Assembly (NCBI GenBank): GCA_024803745.1
Contig: JANJXV010000187.1
Span: 1,180,501-1,244,500, forward strand
From: Megascapheus bottae
Lineage: Eukaryota > Chordata > Mammalia > Rodentia > Geomyidae
Direction: 5' to 3'
Length of the DNA stretch: 64,000 bases
The notes under the pieces were generated by a model, which worked only from the letters and a program-made list of their open reading frames with translations, ran no database searches and was not told the origin of the DNA. The translations under genes were made by a program, and so were the position numbers. Below, piece by piece: positions 33,650 to 45,087 of the stretch; position 1 is the first letter of the stretch; each line of letters opens with the position of its first letter.

Positions 33650-33840
33650 TCAAAGAAACATGAACTTGTTGAGAAGTGGTTAAATAAATGGAACTACCTT
33701 CATATGGTAGAATACTATGCAGTCATTAAAACTGTTTCCAAAAACTCAACAATGACCTGGAGAAACACTTCAAGTACCAATTTTGAAAATGAGGGCTTTT
33801 TAAAAACAATATATAATGCAGAATCTCAATCTATGCATGA
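33650..33840 (+). mobile_element. Ancient L1 fragment
   Basis: 'gaagtggttaaataaatgga' and 'tagaatactatgcagtcatt' match old mammalian L1 3' regions ('ggaatactatgcagccattaaaa') in sense orientation. Confidence 0.6.
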
Positions 33841-33857
33841 ATGTTCACAATAGCTTA

Positions 33858-33966
33858 ATTCCTTCCTTTCTTCTCTCTTTCCTTCCCTTTCCTCTTCTCC
33901 CCTTTCTCCACCATCCCTCTTCACCTCCCTTCTCCCCTCTCTCCTCCTCCCTTCAGCCCCTCCCAT
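33858..33966 (+). repeat. CT-rich low-complexity tract
   Basis: Pyrimidine-rich tract abutting an antisense SINE, as at 27190. Confidence 0.8.
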
Positions 33967-34135
33967 TTTCTCTAGGGTTTGAACTCAGGGCCTTTCAATA
34001 TGCTATGCAAATGGCATACTACTTGAACCATGCCCTTTTTGTTGTTGTTGTTTTTAAGATAAGGGCTCACTTTTTTTTGCCATCTTTCTATCTATACTTC
34101 CCAGGTTGACAAATGTGTACCACCATTACTATCTT
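33967..34135 (-). mobile_element. ID-like plus B1-like SINE (antisense)
   Basis: 'agggtttgaactcagggcct' with 'actacttgaaccatgccctt' is an ID-like part. 'cttcccaggttgacaaatgt' is a decayed B1-like part. Confidence 0.5.
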
Positions 34136-34289
34136 TGTCAAGACGATGTCTTAAACTTCCTGCAGGGCCAGCATTGAACTATATATAATCTTCCCAACCG
34201 ATGCCTATTGAGTAGCTAGATAGTGGGCAGCAGACCCTACACTAGACTATCAGCTTTGTACATGCTGTATGATTCTGTTTATATACCTT

Positions 34290-34535
34290 TTTGAAAATTA
34301 TAGTTACATATGCACTTATGGGGTACAAAATGGTATGAGCGTTGGATGACTAAGTCAAGCTAATTAATAGAGGAGTTGTCTCAAAAGTGTTCAGGGAGTT
34401 TTTGTGAGAGCATTTGCAAATGTACTCTCAGTGATCTGGAAATGTACCTATGCTCAAGTATTAGCTATTTCACCAGGTTCTGTAACAGATCTCCAAAATG
34501 AATAATAAATAATTCATGCTTACTCCTTCTGTCTA
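34290..34535 (+). mobile_element. Ancient L1 3' UTR fragment
   Basis: 'atgcacttatggggtacaaa' and 'taacagatctccaaaatgaa' with 'ttactccttctgtctaacc' fit old L1 3' UTR wording. It is probably a continuation of the L1 remnant at 33650. Confidence 0.5.
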
Positions 34536-34710
34536 ACCAAGGCTTTATGCCTTATGATTGGCCAATGGCAAGACTAAAGAGAAGCAAATTGGAGTGTTCC
34601 AGAGCCTGCAGATGGAGTAGAGGTTGTGAGGACTGGGGCAACACCAGGGTGTTGATTTCTGTATTTGGGTTTTGTCTGGCCCATGCCTGTATTTGTCAGA
34701 TAAAACTACA

Positions 34711-34915
<205 letters not shown>

Positions 34916-34974
34916 TTCCATGCACCAAGGAGCTCATGCTAAATGATGGTCAATGCTCAATCAATCAAATCTGT

Positions 34975-35150
34975 GACCAGGGAAACCTTATTTTACACAA
35001 CCAATGTAAATTTCTTGGTGTTGAGGTTGTGTCAAGGTTATATTCAATGGCACAGTGAAAAAACTGAGCCAAGGGCACGAGAGACGTCTTTTTTTTTCTT
35101 TTTTTCAAACTTCTTACAAGCCTATAATTGTTTCAAAGTTAAAAGTTAAG
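34975..35150 (+). mobile_element. Ancient L1 3' terminus
   Basis: 'caaccaatgtaaatttcttg', 'ttgtgtcaaggttatattca' and 'cctataattgtttcaaagtt' follow the order of an old L1 3' end that finishes in 'aaaagtt'. Confidence 0.5.
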
Positions 35151-36559
35151 GGTAGCAGTACATGCTAAAGACACCTCAGTTTTGCTTTAAAAGATTAAAG
35201 AAAAAGAAATGCAAATTTTAGCTGAAAGGAAACATTTCATTATATTAACTGTGATGGGGATTTTTTTTGAGAGTTAATGGAATAATGGTCATTTACATAT
35301 TCTTTCTTACCCATATTTTCTTTTCTAATTTTCTAGGGTAAATATATATCACTGTGGGAATCCCAGAGGGATTGAGGAATATTTGATGGAGGAAAATAAA
35401 TACATGCCAGGCAATAAAAACATATAACTATTATTTGTTTAAAAAGAGACTGACTAAAAATGTATAAAAGGCAGAGAAGAAAAAACACTGGAAATACAAA
35501 AATTTAAGAGCAAAATGGAATTATCCGTTAAACACAATGGGAAACCATGGGGTCTAAAACCAATGCTGTGCAGGACCAATGCAAAAACCTTGCTCAGAAG
35601 ACAGTCAAAGAACAATGACACAAAATCATCATCAATAAAACAGAAGATGTGGGGAACCAAATTTAGAGATTCAGCATGCCGCCAACTGGTGTTTCTAAAA
35701 AGCAACCCTTTAAAAAAAAATAGGACAAAATCAGAGAGATAAAATGGAAAAATACCTTCCACATTTCTGGATGACCCAAATTCATCATTTGAATAGAGAC
35801 CATGAATGCCACTCGTTAGAAATAATCCCATAACTGTTCTAGAATTTCAAGGGCAAATTCAAAAGTTTGTTCCACATAGCTGGGTGTAGCAAGCTACAAC
35901 AAGACAGCACACAACAAGATGGCTTACCTAGAAAGACTAAAATGCCACACTGGGCTCACACTTTTCTCCTACAGCATTAAGTTTGAGGAGGGAGGGTTTA
36001 TTTTTCTTCTCACCCACTGCATTTCTAAGTGGCTCATGACAACCACCTCGACCCAGCCACCTCGATAACCAGCAGTAAAATTTATTAAATAAAACCACTG
36101 CTCATTACTGATTAAATCAGCACAAAACACACTTGCCTCAGTATAACTTTATAATATCTCCAAACAGTGGCTATCAGCATAGGAATAGATGGTCTTAGCC
36201 CCTGTTATCATGCACAGTATGGCTATTTTGCTCAACTTGAAGGGTTCTGCTAAATAAGGGACTAAGAAGAAAATGACCCTTGCTTCTCTGAGATGTAACT
36301 GCCTCCTTAGAGAGCAAAGGAAGATTGGAAATCCTAAGTATATTCCAAAAGTGAGAAGTTACAAAACCACTGGGGCGACATGTGTCTATGCATTTGAAAG
36401 GGAACGATTAGGACACCTAAAGAAAAAAATTCTTTCACGGGAGCAGTAACAACATTGAAACAAAAACATCCACAAGTGAATGGGCAACACACACACAGGG
36501 TTCACACTTGCTATGTGAACGCATTGCACTTGAGTCAGGCCACCAGCCCTTTTTGCATG
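35151..36559. other. Unannotated sequence
   Basis: No supported gene apart from the exon-like segment at 35337. The minus-strand frame at 35454-35831 (phenylalanine- and leucine-rich) resembles nothing known. Confidence 0.4.
35337..35427 (+). other. Possible terminal exon (low confidence)
   Basis: A strong acceptor (TTTTCTTTTCTAATTTTCTAG) is followed, in phase 2, by 29 open codons starting VNIYHCGNPR and then TAA. AATAAA occurs just before the stop, at 35413. The phase fits the donor at 2862, but the segment is short and may be chance. Confidence 0.15.
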
Positions 36560-36785
36560 GGTTATCTTTGAAGATAAAGGCCTGCTTTCTGCCTTGTAGC
36601 AGCCTGGACTGTGATCTTTCTATCTGTGCTTCCCCTGTGGCCAGGATAATTGGCATGTACCATTGAATTCAGCCACTTGAGATAAAGGCTCAGACTCTCC
36701 CCTCCTCCTCCCCAGGGCTGGCCTCAAACCACAATCCTCCTATTTCTCACTCCTAAGTAGCAAAGATCATACCCTGCCTGGCTGA
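36560..36785 (-). mobile_element. Two antisense B1-like monomers
   Basis: 'tatctttgaagataaaggcc' to 'ggataattggcatgtaccat' (36560-36662) and 'ggctggcctcaaaccacaat' to 'gatcataccctgcctggctg' (36668-36785) are successive B1-like monomers without the Geo part. Confidence 0.5.
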
Positions 36786-37458
36786 AAAGGAGCATTATTT
36801 AGGATCAAATGGGAGATAATTTGTAACAAAAAGTGTATGAAAGTAACTCTACAAGCTGGGGTTATACACCATCCTTATTTTCTCCTTCTTGGCCTGCTCT
36901 TATTATATAACTTTTCCACAATTTATTTGTACTGCTTTTATAATCAAGCAGGGGGGAAAAAGCCATGTTATTTTTGAAGAAAGCAGGATCTCAGAGGTCA
37001 CAGTGACTTTATGCTATTTGTCCTCTGTGCATCTGGAGAAATAACTCTTTGATTTTGGCCCTAGGCACTTTGAACATATGAGCACAAGACCTACGAAAGG
37101 TTTATTCTGGGACAAGTCAGCACAATTGCTCTCAGTCCTGAAGACGGACAATTCTCAAACCTTCTGTCCTTGCTCGGGGTCAGTGCGTCCATCCACCTAC
37201 TCATCCATGCAAAGAGAAATGACTAGAGAAGGAGCCGGGTGCTCTGAGCACCCCCAAAGCAGATCACGCCACAGCAGCAAGACAAACATGCAAACAAACA
37301 CAGCCCCGTGTGAATTAGAATACATAGGACAGTCAAGGCATGCAGCCATGTGGAAGAAAAAGAAGGGTGCCTGGAATATTCATACAGTATTATTAGCCCT
37401 GGGTCTTGAAGGATAGAGAACCAGGTGGGTGGGCGAGGTGGAGAAGATATTCACGGTG
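36786..37458. other. Unannotated sequence
   Basis: Nothing assignable. The 112-residue frame at 37078-37416 is not recognisable. Confidence 0.4.
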
Positions 37459-37555
37459 CAGCACACAGAGAAAGAGAGAGACAGAGAGACAGAGAAACAG
37501 AGAGAGAGACAGAGACAGACAGAGACAGGGAGAGAGGAAGGAAGGAGAGACAAAT
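37459..37555 (+). repeat. (GA)n/(GACA)n purine-rich tract
   Basis: Degenerate GAGACA units. The Arg/Glu-rich frames read through it are artefacts. Confidence 0.9.
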
Positions 37556-37948
37556 GAAGATGAGGTGGCAATGTTACTACTGGAACCCTAAAAATTGGAA
37601 AGTGAGTAGGAGGATGTGCAAGTTAGGATCCTTTGGTGATAAATCACAAAAATTGGGGAGCTCACTGGAAGAATGTAGGACAGCTCTTACAAGAACCAAA
37701 GAAGTGAAAGAATTAGGCTCAGGAAATGCAGCTTTAGGAAGCTTGTGGAAAGCTAGGTTGGTCTCATGGGAAACCTGCAACAGGGTGGAACTCCTGCAAT
37801 CAGTCCAGTGTTCCTCGGAGGGGGAAGTTTAATGGCAGCCAACCATTGGCTGGAGGAAGGGGTGAAGGTTGACTGACAGTGGAGGCTGTCTAAGTGGGGC
37901 AACTTCACCTTCCAATGACAAGTCAAGCCCCACCCCCTTCCTTCCAAG

Positions 37949-38130
37949 CTGTGGTTCTCAACCAAGCGTGCATTTTTCCCACCCAGGAAATATTCGGAAA
38001 TTCTTTCAAATGACTTTTACTTTCTAAAAAGTAGCAGTGAAGAGAGGTGCTACTGTCATCTACTGGGCATAGGCCAGGACACTCCTCCATATCCTGCAAT
38101 GCTCAGGCTAGCCCCAGAACCCGTGATTCA
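37949..38130 (+). mobile_element. hAT-Charlie nonautonomous element, MER20-like
   Basis: It starts with the typical hAT terminus 'ctgtggttctcaaccaag'. It continues 'cccacccaggaaatattcgg', 'ggtgctactgtcatctactg', 'ggccaggacactcctccata' and 'cctgcaatgctcaggctagc', the order I remember for MER20. The right terminus is missing or diverged. Confidence 0.6.
38053..38066 (-). promoter_or_regulatory. CTCF-like core motif inside MER20-like element
   Basis: On the minus strand CCAGTAGATGACAG matches 13 of 14 positions of the CTCF core CCASYAGRKGGCRS. The mismatch is at an important G. Binding is not demonstrated. Confidence 0.3.
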
Positions 38131-38399
38131 GCGCAGGAGGTGAGAAATCATTTTGGATTTGAAGGAGGAAAAACAACAACAACAACAAAACCCCCTGAGC
38201 TCGACAGAGAGACAGAAACAACAGAAGTCCATCAGGTAAAAAAAAAATGGATGGAAGGAAGGAACAAACCATGAGATGATAAGGAGGAGGGGAAATGAGA
38301 TGGTGAGGGAGGTTCAGGTGTTTGAGGATGATGAAGGTCATGGAAGAGAACTGATGGGTGGGGCAAGTGTGAGTGTGTTCGTATCCATGGCACTGCCTT
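38131..38399. other. Unannotated sequence with (AAC)n
   Basis: Contains a short CAACAACAACAACAA run at 38172-38187 and purine-rich patches. Confidence 0.5.
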
Positions 38400-38560
38400 T
38401 GTAATTATATGGCTTTAGACTCCTTACCAATTTCTTGCCTGCTACTTATCAGCAGCTTCCTTAGGGATAGGACTCATCTGTTTTCTTTATCATTGCATTC
38501 AAATACCTGGAAAGATGTCTGGCACATAATACAGGATCTTCAAAGTACTTGCTGACAGAA
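38400..38560 (+). mobile_element. L2 LINE 3' end, ancient
   Basis: 'cttagggataggactcatct', 'tttatcattgcattcaaata' and 'agatgtctggcacataatac' follow the L2 3' end. Confidence 0.6.
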
Positions 38561-38979
38561 TGGACAGATTAGATATAGTTAGAGTCCTGGATGTAGATTG
38601 ATTGGTAAATGATAGGTTGATGTTGACAGAGAATGTAGAAAGATGGGAGAGGAATAAATGAACTAAGGGTACACTTAGCAATACTTCGTGCACAAGGGAA
38701 GAGTTGTAGGTTATATTCTTACAGGTGGTCTGTCAGATTCTTCTCTCCAAACCACTGCGAAGCAAGCTAGCATTTGAGCACACAGCAGAAGACTCCAGCT
38801 GACTAAGCCCCATAATTCTTGGACTTTCCAGGTCCTGGCTGAGCCACATGGTATGTGGCTGTCACATTCTGACCTGCACAGGGTGCTCAAATAGGCCTGT
38901 GCAGGAAGTGCTCTGTCCCAGGAAGGCAGAGACAAGCTACTAGAATGACTTCAAGGCAGTGTCTTGTCTGTGTAGCCTA
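38561..38979. other. Unannotated sequence
   Basis: Nothing recognised. Confidence 0.4.
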
Positions 38980-39190
38980 CTAGTTGTTTATTTATCAAAT
39001 ATATGTATGGTGTCAGCCTACCATGTGCCTGGCACAGTGGCAGATACAAAAGATCCATTGGTTAAAAAGATGCAGCAAAGGTAGTCTTTACTGCTATGGT
39101 CTTTAAAATCAATGGGAAGAGGCAGAGAATAAATGGGTCAACAGAGACATATGCAATGATAAATGGTGACAAGCAATATAATTACATAAT
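38980..39190 (-). mobile_element. L2 LINE 3' end, antisense
   Basis: 'gtttatttatcaaatatatg', 'ctaccatgtgcctggcacag' and 'gcagatacaaaagatccatt' are the reverse complement of the L2 3' end. Confidence 0.5.
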
Positions 39191-40309
39191 CAGAATATAG
39201 ATAAATAACGAAGAAGGAAACTGGCTAGAACCCTATCATACAAGCACACAAGGTCAGGTCAAGGACAGTCTGTGAGAATCTGGTAGTTTCATACCAGAAC
39301 AGGAATGGAGTCGATGTGTAGGAAATTAAAAAGTAGCCATTTAAACAATATCCACTACAGACATCATGGTGCAAAGCTTGCTCCATGTATATGCCATGGC
39401 CAACATGATCACAAACCAAATGACCCTCTTCCCTGAGATTTTTCCAGAGACTGGAGGGACTCTGAACAGAAAGTGGTCCCTGAGGAAAAGTGCAGGCCAA
39501 CGTTGCTCTTCAAACTCCTGGAAACCCTGCTCCAAGCCAATGCCAAAAATAATCCTATTAGTCACATTCGAAGTGCTAAGCAGAAACAAAAAGAAATCAA
39601 AATTAATTTCAATTCTTTACAGTGACAGCAGCAATTAAGGTGACAAGATTATGGAAATTATCGCCACCGAGGGAGATCTTTGCCCATGAGGGGGAAAAAT
39701 AACCAGTAAAACAGGAGAAGTAAGAAACAGGGATTTGAACTGGGTTATGAAAAAAAAAACCTATGGGCCACCAATTCTCTGGGAACTAGAAATGGCCATT
39801 TCGCCATGCAATGATAGTTTACTCTGCCGTGACTGTAACTCTGCCTTGGTGGTGGAAAGCGACTGAGGTTTGTAAAGTTTGCACATTCATATAGTAAGAT
39901 TTTTGCTTTTCATAAGGTGATACTCAAGCAGGTTGTCTCCACTTCTTTGTCTGCTGCCTGGTCCTCTCTCTTTTGAGAACCATACCTTTCTCTGTGCTTT
40001 CTCCTTTCTTACTGACCCCATCCACAGCAACCTGGGGTTATAGAGGAGTGTTACAAAGCACTCAACACCATACTTCCTAACCAGTACTGCTGTTTCCTGA
40101 GGAACACTAGGAAACCTAGAAAAGACAGAGAGGCAAGCCTGTGGCTTTACTTCTTCAGGAACTTTACTAGACCAGGAGATGAAGGGGCACTTCTGGTGAA
40201 AGTAGTAAATACCGTCTGTTCAGTCTGTTGTTACCCATCTACCACCCTCTAGTCTCTGTACTGTCCAGAGAGCCTCGACCCATGTGTCTTAGGAAAAGGC
40301 ATTTAACTC
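39191..40309. other. Unannotated sequence
   Basis: No supported gene. Frames at 39225-39638 on both strands overlap each other and are not recognisable. Confidence 0.4.
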
Positions 40310-40505
40310 ATGCTCTGTAGAACCACTCATCCATGCACTCACGCATCCATTGATGTATCCATCATTCATTTAGCCATTCAACCACCCATCCATGTATCAT
40401 CAATACATGCATGCATGGATCCATCCATGCAGCAACCCATCTATCCACACACGCATCTGTCCATCATCCACCCACCCATCTATCTATGCACTTACCCAAC
40501 AGTTG
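40310..40505 (+). repeat. Degenerate (CATC)n repeat
   Basis: Imperfect ATCC/CATC/CACC units over about 190 bases: an old, decayed tetranucleotide tract. Confidence 0.85.
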
Positions 40506-40839
40506 TTTATTAACCAGTGTGATGAGAAGGGAGGAATGGTAGAAATTTTCAATTGGATGCTCTCATAGGAAAGGACATGACAGAAATAGACGTATGAATA
40601 ACCAGGTCTAGAGAGGGACCAATTCAAGGCCCTTGTGCTACCTGTATTGGAAAAAGCGAAGAGGAGGGTGGCCAGGTAAGAAGAGAGGAGGGCCTATAAA
40701 CTAAGGCCAGGGAGCTGCTGGGGATAGAATAGATTATGTAGGACCTATAGCCATTTCAAACATGAAGCTTGAGCAATCATTTCATATTCACATTTCAGCC
40801 AAGCTCTCCCCCCCCCACACACACTGTTGGTCTATCAAG

Positions 40840-40990
40840 TAGATTCAACCATAATAACAGTATTTATCATCGAAACCACTGTTATTGTTGTTCCATTGGA
40901 GACTCGAGAACAATGAAGCAAGCAGAGAAAGTAATTTCCCCAAGGTCAAGGTCACCAAAATGGGAAGGAACACAGTCAGGATCCCATTAG
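40840..40990 (-). mobile_element. MIR SINE fragment
   Basis: 'taacagtatttatcatcgaa', 'aatttccccaaggtcaaggt' and 'ggaacacagtcaggatccca' follow MIR in antisense. Confidence 0.5.
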
Positions 40991-41129
40991 AAGGTTGTCG
41001 ACCTGAGATGATTAGAGAGATTTTTCTGTCTCCAGATATCTGTGCTGTATAACCTCTTGCTGGGTTAAGCATTGTTCTGCTTGTTTTCTTTCTTGTAGTT
41101 GAAGTTGCAGGTACAGAGTCCCCAGTCTC

Positions 41130-41345
41130 ATCCTGATTCAGGGTCTGGGAGCTGTCCCTAAGCCTCTTTGTGCTCAAAACTAGCATTCTACCCCTCCAGC
41201 CACAGCACCACTTCTAGTTTTTGAGTGGTTAGTTGGAGATATGAGTCTCATAGGGGCTTTTCTACCTGGGCTGCCTTTGAACCACGATCCACAGATCTCT
41301 GCCTCCTGAGTAGCTAGGATCACAGGTGTGAGCCACCAGTGCCCG
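41130..41345 (-). mobile_element. Dimeric SINE (B1-like plus Geo)
   Basis: Antisense: 'gattcagggtctgggagctg', 'ccagccacagcaccacttct', 'gttggagatatgagtctcat' and 'tagctaggatcacaggtgtg'. Confidence 0.85.
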
Positions 41346-41579
41346 GTAGGTGTGGCTGTCTTCCAGGTGATTCCTTGTGCGACAAGGAGTCATAGTGGGA
41401 AGAGACAGTTGGAGGGAGTTTGGGCCCCAGTTCAGGGCAGGTCTGAGACCGTGCCCAAATCAGCCCTGAACAGAAGCAGGAGTAACCAAGCAGGTTGTGT
41501 TCAAGACAGGATATCATTAGGCTAGGACTGAAGGGATTTATCTCATTTCATATAGGAAAGATTCTGTTGCAGTATTTCT

Positions 41580-41790
41580 TTTAATGATATTTATTCTTTT
41601 TTAATAATTGCAAATATAATGCATACTGATGGTGGAAATTACCATTACAAATAAATAGAAAAATAGTCTTTTCTGTTTGTTTGTACGTGTTCTATATCCC
41701 TGGCTGTCCTTGAACTTGTGATCCTCTTGTTCTAGCTTCTCTAGTGCTGGGATTACAGGTATGCCCCATCATACTCAGTATTACATTCAT
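41580..41790 (-). mobile_element. Old L1 fragment with inserted B1-like monomer
   Basis: 41580-41665 ('taataattgcaaatataatg', 'ggtggaaattaccattacaa') resembles an antisense L1 3' region. 41695-41785 ('ccctggctgtccttgaactt', 'gtgctgggattacaggtatg') is an antisense B1-like monomer. The L1 part is the weaker call. Confidence 0.45.
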
Positions 41791-41845
41791 GCTTAGTAAT
41801 TCTGTGCTTTTCAATCCAATATAAATCTGCCCCTTCCATGTATGT

Positions 41846-41847
<2 letters not shown>

Positions 41848-41876
<29 letters not shown>

Positions 41877-41905
41877 CACGTACACGTACATAAACACACA
41901 CACAC
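41848..41905 (+). repeat. (CA)n microsatellite, interrupted
   Basis: A pure CA run at 41848-41873, then CGTACA variants, then a second short run to 41905. Confidence 0.95.
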
Positions 41906-41907
41906 TC

Positions 41908-41990
41908 ACCTAGACTCTCTGAGCCTCTGTTTTCTTTTCTATAATATGGAGATAAAAATATTCACCTTTCAGGGTTACATAATGGATGCT
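41908..41990 (+). mobile_element. MIR SINE fragment
   Basis: 'ctgagcctctgttttctttt' and 'ataatatggagataaaaata' match MIR sense ('cctcagtttcctcatctgtaaaatggggataat'). Confidence 0.55.
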
Positions 41991-42004
41991 TAATTACTTA
42001 CTCT

Positions 42005-42300
42005 GTTTGTTTTTCATCCACTTGACATTCTATAATGAACATTTTTCATGTGTCATTAACTACTCTTCAAAAACATGACTTTTAATGGCTGCATAATATG
42101 CCATCATTTAATGAGCCATAATTTATTTAACTATTCTGCTCTTATTGAACTTTGAAGTGTTTTCTAATATTTTGCTATGCGAGATAACACTGCATACTCA
42201 AATCTTTCTTGACATCTTTTTTATTCCCCCTTAGGATAAACTTCCAAAACAGAAATGACACAGAAAAACAGTACATGAATCTTCAATGTTTTTATGCATC
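42005..42300 (-). mobile_element. Ancient L1 3' region, antisense
   Basis: 'ttttaatggctgcataatat', 'ccataatttatttaactatt' and 'ccttaggataaacttccaaa' are typical of antisense old L1. Confidence 0.6.
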
Positions 42301-43099
42301 TGGTGTCAAATTATTTTCTTGGGGGTGGGGAAATATATATTTCTAATGCCATCTAATGAATAGTTATTTCAAATTCAACACACCAGTCAGAGAAGTGCAT
42401 GTGTCAGTATGTTTGTGGATGGGAAGAAGAAAGATTGAACCCATAGGATGTTTCAGAGCCATCCAACCTTTTCTATGTATAGAATACATTCAATTCCTTA
42501 TATGAGAGACTCAGAAATGGATGCACTTTCTAATCACTCCCCCGATGCTAAGAAATCTTCATCTTGGGAAAGCCATAATTTCTCATTGGCCAAGTTTTTA
42601 AGATTAGTCCATGTCTTAAAAAACAAAACCAAAACAAACTCACTAACTCTTGCACTCATCTGGTCCCTATTGCTGTGTCCCAATCATCCTGACGGGATTG
42701 ATAATTGTGGCAATTGGCATAAAATGATTGCTACCTGCTGAGGCAATCACTTCCAGCTTCGGCAGAAGCTGATGAGCAATTCATTATGGAGGACGTAATT
42801 GATGTAAAAGCCAAGAGGAAACGTGGGATTTCTCCTAGGATCTCCAGAATTTCGTGCATTTGACCCTCCCTGGCACCGAATCAGCTGCAGCGAGCAGGAA
42901 TTTGAGATCGGACCAGGGTGGCAGGGTAAGCATACCATGCAAAGTGCATGCAAATATTTGCAGAACCTGCCTTGAACTTGAGGATGTGACCTTGAACAAG
43001 AAACCCATGTATGAGACAGCATCGTCTGGATGATGACAACGACCTTGGCATCAAAGCTCAAAGCTAGCCTCTCCAGTCAGCCATGAAAGAATAAAAAGG
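42301..43099. other. Unannotated, possibly conserved noncoding sequence
   Basis: No repeat is recognised. 42640-42860 is rich in homeodomain-like words (GATTGATAATTG, CAATTGG, GTAATTGATG) and free of low-complexity sequence. Confidence 0.35.
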
Positions 43100-43205
43100 G
43101 GGCAGAGGAAGCTGCAGGTATAGCCCAGTGGTAGAGTGTGTTATTTTGCATGCATAAGTCCCTGGGTTCAAATCCCAGCATCATCCCTTCCAAACAAACA
43201 AACAA
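43100..43205 (+). mobile_element. ID-like SINE (tRNA-Ala-type)
   Basis: 'tatagcccagtggtagagtg' (A-box region) and 'ccctgggttcaaatcccagc' (B-box) are followed by a (AAAC)n tail. The Geo monomer is absent, so this is a monomeric or older ID-type copy. It is not a functional tRNA, as there is no foldable acceptor stem end. Confidence 0.75.
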
Positions 43206-43911
43206 AAACAAAGAGGTGCAAAACATGTGTTCCAACACAGGCTAGCTATCTAGGCCAGATCTCTGGAAGTGGACAGCCTGGATTTGATGCCTGCTTTCAT
43301 TTTCTCCTGCCCTAACTGGGAGAGGCTGAGTAAGATAGCCAGGTCCTGCTTCTCTCTCTACAGAAATGGCTTTATTAACATGGCTGCTTTTCGTAACTAG
43401 ACCAATGATGATTCTAGAACCCCTCCCGCTGCCTGCAGTCCATCCACCATAGGCAGCTGTTGCCTCTGCAACAGTAATCCTCCTCAGTTTTAGACAACAC
43501 CCAAATCTCCAGGACTCCACAACACCCCAGCTCTTTCCATCCCTCACCAGCCACAAAGCTGGCTCAAGATGCCCTCTGTGTTACAGTAACTTGACCTACC
43601 TACAGTGTGCCTCTGGACCCCAAATGAGGTAGGAAAAGAAAATCCCCTATTCTGCTTTTGGCTCTCTTCCCTCTCCATCAGTCTAGCTGGTTTCCCCTCC
43701 CTGCATTTCAGCCCAGAGCAGTTGACTGAGACTCATCCGCTTCCATCACCTGCCAGGCCAGCTGAGCTGCTAATATCTTCCTGCCCAGCTCACCTCACCT
43801 ATCATGGCAGAAACAGGGACTTAGCTGCTTCACGGCCCCCACTCTGCACCCTTTGCATTTCCACAGTGGCATCTTTCATCCCTCATTCTATGAGCGGCAA
43901 CCCAGAACACC
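43206..43911. other. Unannotated sequence
   Basis: No supported gene. The 118-residue frame at 43605-43961 is proline- and serine-rich but unrecognised, and its last part enters the MaLR LTR. A good acceptor ends near 43709 but has no donor. Confidence 0.4.
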
Positions 43912-44315
43912 ACCGTGGGTCTGTTTCGCACAGCCTTAAGGGAATACCACAGACTGGGTGATGTATGGTGAGCATGAATTTACTTCTTGCGGTTCTGGAG
44001 CTTGCAAACTCCCCCAGGGAAGAGTAAGGATCAGGGGTCTTCACCCTGCAGGATCTCATGGCAGAAGGTGGGATGGCAGAAGGAGAGGGGGGAATGGGTA
44101 AGGAAAGATGGATGAACTCCAGACATGTCATCCTTTCCTAGGGAGCTCACCGTGGGTGGCAGGAAGATACTGAGATCCCCCATTGTCTCTTGGGAACTGA
44201 GCCCCCCCACACACACACCCCAGACCCTTCCTTCTGCCTCTGTTGCCTAAGAGATTAAGGTTCCAAACACATTCTTTCGGGGTGATATATTTCTATCAAA
44301 GCAAATACGCTTTGC
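43912..44315 (-). mobile_element. MaLR-type LTR, antisense
   Basis: 'gggtctgtttcgcacagcct', 'aataccacagactgggtgat', 'ttgcggttctggagcttgca', 'gatctcatggcagaaggtgg' and 'agattaaggttccaaacaca' follow the order of an antisense MaLR LTR. Confidence 0.6.
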
Positions 44316-44867
44316 ACCAAACAAACGGGTGGGGGTGGGGGCTCAGTTTCCCTTTGCAGTTTCTCAAAATGTTATCTTTCTTACAAAGAACACATCACAA
44401 ATGCAAGTCAAGTCTTTGAAGGGTCCCAACAGTGGGACATAAGTGGCAGAAAAGAACCCAAGACTTCTCCAAATAGCTAGCCAACAGAGAGTAGAATAAG
44501 GACTCGTTCTCATCAGTCAGGCACAGTTAGGTTAACCACAGCAGGTTAGGTCAGGGGAGGTTGACCTTCCTGTACACAGGGTGCTCGTATCCAGTCGTCA
44601 CTACATACGAAATTTCTAGCATCTTCTAGACCTTTCTCTGAGAAAGCACACAGCATGCTAATTTCCTTCTCCCTCAAATTATCTACTTCAGTGGCCATGT
44701 TGGTGTTTAAAAAGAAAACCTGCGCAGATCCCGACTTTTTCCAAATGATTTTGACATCCCTACAAACCAGTCCTTCATCTTCGGAAGGATGATGGAGTTC
44801 TACACTCTCTAAACCCCCTGCACCACACCCATCTCTCTCTCTGTGGGTCTATCGAACACCCTGGGTC
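44316..44867. other. Unannotated sequence
   Basis: Nothing recognised. A palindromic 'aggttgacc'-type patch lies near 44559. Confidence 0.35.
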
Positions 44868-45087
44868 ACACTTAGGTAGAACTTAGGGCTTTGAGTTCTC
44901 CTTTAGTTTCATTGCTCAAGGCTGACACTCTACCACCTGACCCACTCTTTCACTTCTGGCTTTGGGCTCATTCCTTGGAGAGAGTGTCACAGACTTTTCT
45001 AGCGAGGGTGGCTTTGAACTGTGGCCCTCAGATCTCAGCCTCCTGAGTAGCTGGGATTACAGGCATGAGTCACTGGCTCCTGGCTTC
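44868..45087 (-). mobile_element. Dimeric SINE (B1-like plus Geo)
   Basis: Antisense: 'ctcaaggctgacactctacc', 'gggtggctttgaactgtggc' and 'tgagtagctgggattacagg'. Confidence 0.85.

Noticed and set aside
40310..40505. CRISPR-like or satellite array
   Set aside because: The units are irregular tetranucleotides without spacers; it is a decayed microsatellite in a mammalian genome.
43100..43180. tRNA gene
   Set aside because: A-box and B-box words are present, but the acceptor stem does not close and an A-rich tail follows; this is an ID-like SINE.
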